NCBI GenBank assembly: GCA_014859345.1
Contig: JACUUL010000008.1
Coordinates: 1 to 56,198 of the forward strand
Length of the DNA stretch: 56,198 nt
Source: Thermoleophilia bacterium
GTDB taxonomy: Bacteria > Actinomycetota > Thermoleophilia > BMS3ABIN01
Direction: 5' to 3'
This document shows positions 51,523 to 56,198 of this stretch, piece by piece (positions within the stretch are counted from its first letter, which is position 1; each line of letters opens with the position of its first letter). The notes under the pieces are model-generated. The model was not told the origin of the DNA, searched no databases, and saw only the letters and a list, made by a program, of their open reading frames with translations. Position numbers and translations under genes: made by a program.

Positions 51523-52464
51523 ATGACCGACATAATCGAACAGCTCGCGGTTGAGCTGTCGCGTCCCGGGATCCGCCTGGCCATATTCATTGGCGCCGCC
51601 GGCACTGGCAAGACGACGCTGATCGCCAGGCTTGCGGACCGGCTGGCCGCGGGAGCGACGGTGGGCATCGTCGACTCCGACATCGGCCAGTCACACATCG
51701 GTCCGCCTTCCACCGTGGCCTGGGGGAGAATATCGCCTCCCGGCCTGCACGAGGCCGGCGATGCGGGAGGCGGACACGAACCCGGCACCGGCTCCAAATC
51801 CGAGGCAGGGCCGGCCGGCGGCAGCCGCGGCTCTCAGGGATTGGAGAAAATCCCGGCCGAATCCTTCTATTTCACTGGCGCCATCTCTCCCACCGGCAAT
51901 CTCCTGCCTGTTGTGGCCGGCGCCGGCCTGATGGCCGCCCAGGCCCTGGCCGCCTGCGATACGGTGTTACTGGATACCACCGGGCTCGTTTCGGGCGCAC
52001 CCGGGAGGGCGCTCAAACAGATCAAGATCGACCTGCTCAAACCGGACCTGCTCGTCGCTTTGGAGAGAGAGGCCGAGACCGCGCATATCGTGGATCCGTT
52101 CCGGTTCCAGAAGCGGCCGCGGGTCATCGCGTCGTCACCTCTGCCGGGCGCTGTTACAGTCACTACGGCCGCCCGCGCCCGGTTTCGAAATCGGCGATTC
52201 CGCGCATACTTCTACGGCTCAGCCGTGCTGGAAATCCCACTGGAGCGCACCGGTCTGCGTTTCTCCCGAGGCGGCCCCCGTCCGCCAGACCGTATGCGTG
52301 GCTATCTGGTTTCACTGCGGGATGGCTTGAACACGGATCTCGCCCTGGGCGTGATCGAGGATGAACCCCGCGGTGGCATATTACCCGTCCGGGCCCCCTG
52401 TCCCCGTCACGAAGACGTCGCGTCCATCCTCGTGGGCAGCCTGAAGCCCGACTTGTTCTCCTAG
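51523..52464 (+). CDS. Clp1/Grc3-like P-loop polynucleotide kinase
   Basis: 313 residues. Walker A GAAGTGKTT at 24-32 and the DSDIGQSHIGPPSTV segment (51-65), the signature of the Clp1/Grc3 5'-OH polynucleotide kinase family. Further motifs: YFTGAISPTGNLLPVV and LLDTTGLVSGAPGRALKQIKIDLLKPDLLVAL. A Gly-rich insertion lies at about 75-100. The C-terminal domain (from about 195) has the short beta part of archaeal-type members. In eukaryotes and archaea these enzymes phosphorylate RNA or DNA ends; bacterial copies are less common and little studied. It stands alone, so the substrate is open. Confidence 0.82.
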   Translation: MTDIIEQLAVELSRPGIRLAIFIGAAGTGKTTLIARLADRLAAGATVGIVDSDIGQSHIGPPSTVAWGRISPPGLHEAGDAGGGHEPGTGSKSEAGPAGGSRGSQGLEKIPAESFYFTGAISPTGNLLPVVAGAGLMAAQALAACDTVLLDTTGLVSGAPGRALKQIKIDLLKPDLLVALEREAETAHIVDPFRFQKRPRVIASSPLPGAVTVTTAARARFRNRRFRAYFYGSAVLEIPLERTGLRFSRGGPRPPDRMRGYLVSLRDGLNTDLALGVIEDEPRGGILPVRAPCPRHEDVASILVGSLKPDLFS

Positions 52465-52719
52465 GAAACCAGTGCGGGGCATCCTCCTAGCCCTGCATTC
52501 CCGGCAAAAAACAGTCTTCGCCGGCCCAACCCCGCTTTTGTTCATCCACGAACCCGCATTTTGCGTCTTATCCAGCCGGTTAACTTCAAAGGTAGTGGGC
52601 GTGATAATCAAGATTAACCGCCTTCCAAGGGGGTATTAAAAAACTAAGGGCACTAAGAACCAAAGCAGTAAAGAAACAAAAGAAGACCGTCCGCTGGTCT
52701 GATAAAGGAGATGAGGGAA

Positions 52720-52980
52720 ATGCAAAGCGGATATCCCGGCCTGGATCTTGCCCAGGTAATTTTTGCCGTTGCGATGCTGATGGTTCTGATTGGATTCGCA
52801 TACTGGGGGTGGCAGGCTCATGGCCGGATCAAAAAGCTGGAGCGGCAGTTGCGAGATTTCAAAGAACTCGAGCCCGAGGGCTATGAGGAAGAGGAAGGCA
52901 CGGATGCTCTTTCCGAGGGTGCCAGGATTCAGGCCGATGAGGAGCAGGCCAGGCAGCGGGACATCCTGGAGCATGGATAG
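52720..52980 (+). CDS. Small single-pass membrane protein
   Basis: 86 residues from ATG 52720, nine bases after AAGGAG; an ATG at 52711 directly abuts that ribosome site and is less likely. One membrane helix (LAQVIFAVAMLMVLIGFAYWGW), then a cytoplasmic acidic helix (IKKLERQLRDFKELEPEGYEEEEG). No family is recognised. It precedes the tandem-domain gene at 53013 by 32 bases, so the two may be co-transcribed. Confidence 0.65.
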   Translation: MQSGYPGLDLAQVIFAVAMLMVLIGFAYWGWQAHGRIKKLERQLRDFKELEPEGYEEEEGTDALSEGARIQADEEQARQRDILEHG

Positions 52981-53012
52981 CAAATGACGATGGCTTCAAG
53001 GAGATGATCAAA

Positions 53013-53738
53013 ATGGAATCCACCGCGCTAATGTTTTATATCGAGCCGGGGATGACACCGGAATGTCTCAAGTTCGCCGAGGAGGCCATGGGCCCCAGGC
53101 GGGCCGAGCATGACGAATCCCGGCGACGGCTGGGAATCACGGCCGAGAAGGTCTGGATCGAGAACACCAACGAGGGCGATGTGATGATTTTCTACCTGGA
53201 AAGCAACGATATCGCCAAAAGTCTCGCCATGATCGGGGAATCCGACCATGTTTATGACCTGTGGTTTCGCGAGAAGATCTTCGAGCTGACCGGCATAGAC
53301 CTATGTGACTACCGGACTGTCTCCGGCACCGAGCTGGCCTATGAATCGCCGCGGCTTGAGCCGCGAGGCCCATCAAGCTCCGTAGCTGCGGTCTTTCCAC
53401 TTCTGCCAGGCATGAAGGAAGAATGGCTGGCCATGCTGGAGGTTCGCTCGGGTCCGCGCCGCGAAGAATATCTGGATTATCTTTCCCGGCACGGATTTAG
53501 CCTGGAAAAGCTGTATGTGCAGCCTACCAGGAAGGGCGAAAGGGTCATCCTGTATGTCGAGGGCGACGACCCGGCCGGCGCCATCGCGCGCTTTGCCCGG
53601 TCGAACCATCCCTTTGACGTCTGGATTCGAGAGGAGATGCTTCGGTTCAACGGCATCGACTTCATCCGCCGCGAGACCGCCCCGCCGCCACACTCCATAA
53701 TGGATTGGCACAGCGAGGCCAAGCCGATGGCGGCGTAA
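53013..53738 (+). CDS. Tandem-duplicated alpha-beta barrel-like protein
   Basis: 241 residues from ATG 53013, nine bases after GGAG. Two halves of about 95 residues align throughout: half 1 (about 4-97) has YIEPGM, GPRRAEHDESRRRLGIT, MIFYLESND, DLWFREKIFELTGIDL; half 2 (about 122-218) has PLLPGM, GPRREEYLDYLSRHGFS, VILYVEGDD, DVWIREEMLRFNGIDF. Each half resembles small ferredoxin-like dimeric barrels such as the DUF6176 group, so the protein may form a one-chain pseudo-dimer. No catalytic residue can be named. Function unknown. Confidence 0.72.
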   Translation: MESTALMFYIEPGMTPECLKFAEEAMGPRRAEHDESRRRLGITAEKVWIENTNEGDVMIFYLESNDIAKSLAMIGESDHVYDLWFREKIFELTGIDLCDYRTVSGTELAYESPRLEPRGPSSSVAAVFPLLPGMKEEWLAMLEVRSGPRREEYLDYLSRHGFSLEKLYVQPTRKGERVILYVEGDDPAGAIARFARSNHPFDVWIREEMLRFNGIDFIRRETAPPPHSIMDWHSEAKPMAA

Positions 53739-53849
53739 CGCCAGCACCGGCCGGGGCAAGACCTGGCCGCGCCCATAAGCGTGTCAGTCTCCAGCGTGGC
53801 CGCCGGCAGAGCCGGCGGCCCGAAAGCAGCGGGGAACGGACGATGCCAC

Positions 53850-54440
53850 ATGCTCCTGGCTCTTGACTGCCATTACCGCGCTGATGGCTCCGGACGGGTG
53901 GCAGGAGTAGCTTTCTGCCGCTGGGAAGATCCGGAACCGGTCGATGAATATGTGCTGGAAATCGGTGCGGCCGCTCCATACAGGCCCGGACTATTCTACC
54001 AGAGGGAGCTTCCCGGACTGCTGGCTCTGATCGAGTCAGTCAAGGAAAGGCCCGGCGTTCTGATGGTCGATGGATACGTGTGGCTGGGACCGCAGGGCAA
54101 TCAGGTATCCGCCGTCATGGCGCGCGATCCCGAATCGGCGGCAGCTTCGCCCGTTTCTGCTCGTCCTGTATCCGGGCAACGCCGCGGCATGGGCGCCCGC
54201 CTGTGGGAGGCGCAAAACAGGGAGGTTCCGGTTGTCGGGGTGGCCAAGAGCAGGTACCCGGGCGCGGAGGCTGTCCGGGTTTTTCGCCGTGCGTCGAAAC
54301 GTCCCCTTTATATCACCAGCGCTGGGCTCCCTCTTCCCCAGGCCGCTCTTGCGGTTGTCATAATGCATGGTGCCGGCCGTATTCCGCGTCTGATTCAGCG
54401 GGCGGACAGGTTGGCGCGCGGACACCGGCCGGCATCATGA
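53850..54440 (+). CDS. Divergent endonuclease V relative
   Basis: 196 residues from ATG 53850 (MLLALDCHYR). Endonuclease V cuts next to deaminated bases such as inosine. Motifs: LALDCHYR (catalytic D), YRPGLFYQRELPGLLALIE (catalytic E in RE-P), GVLMVDGYVW (catalytic D), VVGVAKSRYPG, and a C-terminal RIPRLIQRADRLAR as in Nfi. The stretch that normally reads DGxGxxHPRxxGxAxHxG is replaced by a longer, unlike segment (GPQGNQVSAVMARDPESAA), so the substrate pocket may differ. It overlaps no neighbour and lies 119 bases upstream of the second Cys-rich miniprotein. Confidence 0.72.
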   Translation: MLLALDCHYRADGSGRVAGVAFCRWEDPEPVDEYVLEIGAAAPYRPGLFYQRELPGLLALIESVKERPGVLMVDGYVWLGPQGNQVSAVMARDPESAAASPVSARPVSGQRRGMGARLWEAQNREVPVVGVAKSRYPGAEAVRVFRRASKRPLYITSAGLPLPQAALAVVIMHGAGRIPRLIQRADRLARGHRPAS

Positions 54441-54558
54441 GTATGTTGATAAAGTGACATAAATATATAGTTACAAAAAGCAGGAATAACAAAATTGATG
54501 TTTAAAAACTTCTGGCGATGTGATATAAATACAAATCGTAGGAATCGGGGGAGGCATC

Positions 54559-54732
54559 ATGGATTGCTATCTTTGCAAGTACTGCAAGACCGTAGCCAAC
54601 TTTGTGCTTACCGGTCCTTGTCTGGAATCACCAACCGGCCAGCATGAATGCGTCTCAGGCGAAGACGTCGCGGAGCGGGTCATGATGCTCTGGGACCGCA
54701 CTCCCGCTGAACCCACCAACTTGAACGCCTGA
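54559..54732 (+). CDS. Cys-rich miniprotein, copy 2
   Basis: 57 residues, ATG 54559 just after GGGGGAGG. Starts MDCYLCKYCKTVANFVLTGP; cysteines at 3, 6, 9, 21 and 31 and His 29 match copy 1 at 43175. The two paralogues share about two thirds of their first 33 residues and differ completely after position 36, where this copy has a Met/Arg-rich tail (VMMLWDRTPAEPTNLNA). The upstream region has a TTTAAA-17-TATAAA promoter-like pair, and the DNA of the first 20 bases of the gene is the same in both copies. Function unknown; metal binding is likely. Confidence 0.72.
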   Translation: MDCYLCKYCKTVANFVLTGPCLESPTGQHECVSGEDVAERVMMLWDRTPAEPTNLNA

Positions 54733-54832
54733 CCCCGGGCGCTTTTTTTCGCTTCCCCCTTCGAACGGGAAAGGCGCTCTTGACGATCCCGTCCAGTGAA
54801 TCTTTTCACACTCCCTGAAGTCTAAATGGCAG

Positions 54833-54862
54833 TTGTTTAATACCCCATGGGGTATGTATCGA
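54833..54862 (+). promoter_or_regulatory. SQR promoter with CsoR/CstR-type palindrome
   Basis: A perfect 16-bp palindrome ATACCCCATGGGGTAT lies at 54840-54855. It sits between a TTGTTT (-35, 54833-54838) and TATCGA (-10, 54857-54862) with 18 bases between, so a bound repressor would block RNA polymerase. The ATACCCC...GGGGTAT form is that of operators for CsoR-family repressors, including the persulfide sensor CstR. No csoR or cstR gene lies in the window. Confidence 0.7.
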
Positions 54863-54932
54863 ATCAGGATTGATCCCGCGATGCGCTACCCCCGGTAAAT
54901 GAAAGGAGAAGCCTCGCAGGGGGCAAGATGTT

Positions 54933-56144
54933 ATGTCAACTACAGTAGTCATAGGCGGAAGTTTTGCCGGTCTAACCGGCGCGCTGGAGGCCAAACGCAA
55001 GCTCGGCGATGGCCATGAGGTCATACTCATCTCCAGAACAGATCAATTTGTTTATATCCCCTCCCTGATCTGGGTGCCTTTCGGCTGGCGTCAGATCAGC
55101 GACATCAGCATGCCCATAAAGCCGGTACTGGACAAACACGGCGTCACTTTCATCCAGGCCGAGGTGAACAGGGTGGACCCTGAGGCAAACCGGGTTATCA
55201 CCAGCGACGGAGAATACAATTATGACTACCTGCTGGTAGCCTCAGGGGTCACCACCCGCTTCGATCTTGTGGAGGGCCTGGGACCGGACCGGAATACCTA
55301 CTCGGTTTGCACCCCCGGCCACGCCGAGCACGCAAGAGACGGCTGGGAGAAGCTCATCAAGGATCCGGGTCCGGTGGTGATAGGAGCTACCCAGGGCGCC
55401 AGCTGCATGGGCGCCGGCTACGAGTTTCTCTTCAACCTGGAGTACGCCGCCCGCAAGGCAGGGGTTCGTGACAGGGTCGATATCACCTGGATCACACCGG
55501 AACCGTTTCTGGGCCACTTCGGCATCGACGGCATGACCGGCGGGGAGCAGATGCTCAAGGGTTTCATGAAGGCGTTCAACATCAAATACGTACTCAACTC
55601 TGAAGTCGAGGAGATCACCGGTAACGAGATCGTTCTCAAGAAGGGGGGCAAGCGGTTGCCCTACAAGTACGCCATGATAATCCCGCCGTTCAACGGCGCC
55701 CGGTATGTCAGGGAATCAGGCGGCCTGGGTGACGAAAAGGGCTTCATCCCGGTCGACGACACGTACCGGCACCAGAAATATCCCAACATCTTCGCCGCGG
55801 GACTGGCTGTGGCGGTGCCGCCGCCGTTTGAGACTCCAGTGCCGCTGGGGGTGCCCAAGACCGGCTTTCCATCCGAGGAGAGCGCCAGAATCGCAGCACA
55901 TAACATAGCCAGGCTAATCAGGGGCGTACCCGATTCAGGCCTCAAGGCCAAGCCATGGGGCAAGATTCCCGGTCTCTGCGTCATGGACGCGGGCCGTAAG
56001 GAAGTGGTGATCATAAGCAGCAGCCTGCTCAAGCCGCGCCGTTTCGCCCTCATGCTGCCCAATCCGCTCGCTAATGTGGTCAAGAGGCTGCTGGAGAGGT
56101 ATTTTCTGTGGAAGACGCGTAAAGGCCTCTCGTATCTGGCCTAG
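54933..56144 (+). CDS. sqr: Sulfide:quinone oxidoreductase family flavoprotein
   Basis: 403 residues. FAD motif VVIGGSFAGLTGALEA (5-20), GASCMGAGYEFLFNLE with C158, C126 in TYSVCTPGH, and C349 near the C-terminus: three cysteines at the places used in type SQR for sulfide oxidation. The middle has FLGHFGIDGMTGG, the C-terminus a basic amphipathic tail (LLERYFLWKTRKGLSYLA) that may touch the membrane. It oxidises sulfide to polysulfide and reduces quinone; other SQR-like reductases cannot be excluded. ATG lies nine bases after AGGGGG. Its promoter carries a CsoR/CstR-type palindrome, which supports a role with sulfide. Confidence 0.88.
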   Translation: MSTTVVIGGSFAGLTGALEAKRKLGDGHEVILISRTDQFVYIPSLIWVPFGWRQISDISMPIKPVLDKHGVTFIQAEVNRVDPEANRVITSDGEYNYDYLLVASGVTTRFDLVEGLGPDRNTYSVCTPGHAEHARDGWEKLIKDPGPVVIGATQGASCMGAGYEFLFNLEYAARKAGVRDRVDITWITPEPFLGHFGIDGMTGGEQMLKGFMKAFNIKYVLNSEVEEITGNEIVLKKGGKRLPYKYAMIIPPFNGARYVRESGGLGDEKGFIPVDDTYRHQKYPNIFAAGLAVAVPPPFETPVPLGVPKTGFPSEESARIAAHNIARLIRGVPDSGLKAKPWGKIPGLCVMDAGRKEVVIISSSLLKPRRFALMLPNPLANVVKRLLERYFLWKTRKGLSYLA

Positions 56145-56198
56145 ATTCCGGGATTCCCGGCTCGATGACCGGCTAACGCTCAAGGCCGGGCGAGTCCG

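Overview
The window reads as a chromosomal segment of a GC-rich, anaerobic, probably actinobacterial lineage that decodes UGA as selenocysteine. The actinobacterial hints are a fused PafB/PafC-like WYL protein, an ECF sigma factor paired with a DUF5667 protein, a TrpB2-type tryptophan synthase beta chain and an AdnAB-like AddAB. The anaerobic hint is a four-gene 2-oxoacid:ferredoxin oxidoreductase (porGDAB). The exact clade cannot be fixed by eye; a deep, uncultured actinobacterial class is my guess. No CRISPR array, rRNA or intact transposon was seen.

Layout. 1-2150 is visibly AT-richer: a remnant that looks like the C-terminal part of a DUF4143 ATPase and an intact membrane glycosyltransferase. 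2164-6712 is the selenocysteine locus on the minus strand: orf71-selA-selB, the tRNA-Sec gene selC, a second decayed tRNA-Sec copy, a MITE-like palindromic repeat between the two tRNA copies, and a decayed beta-sandwich gene with an in-frame UGA. selB appears to start at ACG. 6999-15973 holds otsB, a membrane-anchored barrel-like protein, a TadE-like protein, trpB2, a PIG-V-like mannosyltransferase coupled to a YhaM-like nuclease, a beta-lactamase-fold hydrolase and a DedA protein.

16139-20328 is a sulfur/redox block: a divergent ArsR regulator and secreted rhodanese sharing a 12-bp motif, a 44-residue peptide with a RiPP-leader-like pattern directly behind the rhodanese, then trxB, trxA and a tautomerase. 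20342-27038 (minus strand) carries capA, asd, lysC and porBADG. 27285-33602 holds a broken DUF4328 gene, a hemerythrin, a DUF488 protein, a seven-bladed propeller protein, the WYL fusion and a small basic protein. 33704-40308 is addB-addA. 40344-46610 holds ybaK, a GT4 glycosyltransferase, tRNA-Thr(CGT), a small Cys-rich protein, a TMEM175-like channel, a nuclease lipoprotein, a YeeE/YedE transporter and a DUF4878-like lipoprotein.

46760-56144 holds a coiled-coil lipoprotein, an aldo/keto reductase, an ECF sigma factor with its DUF5667 partner facing a secreted Pro-rich repeat protein, a Clp1/Grc3-like P-loop kinase, a tandem-domain protein, an endonuclease V relative, a paralogue of the Cys-rich protein, and a sulfide:quinone oxidoreductase whose promoter contains a perfect CsoR/CstR-type palindrome.

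The recurring theme is sulfur and selenium handling: Sec machinery, rhodanese, thioredoxin pair, YeeE/YedE and SQR. The least explained items are the RiPP-like peptide beside the rhodanese, the paralogous Cys-rich miniproteins, the duplicated tRNA-Sec and the ACG start of selB.
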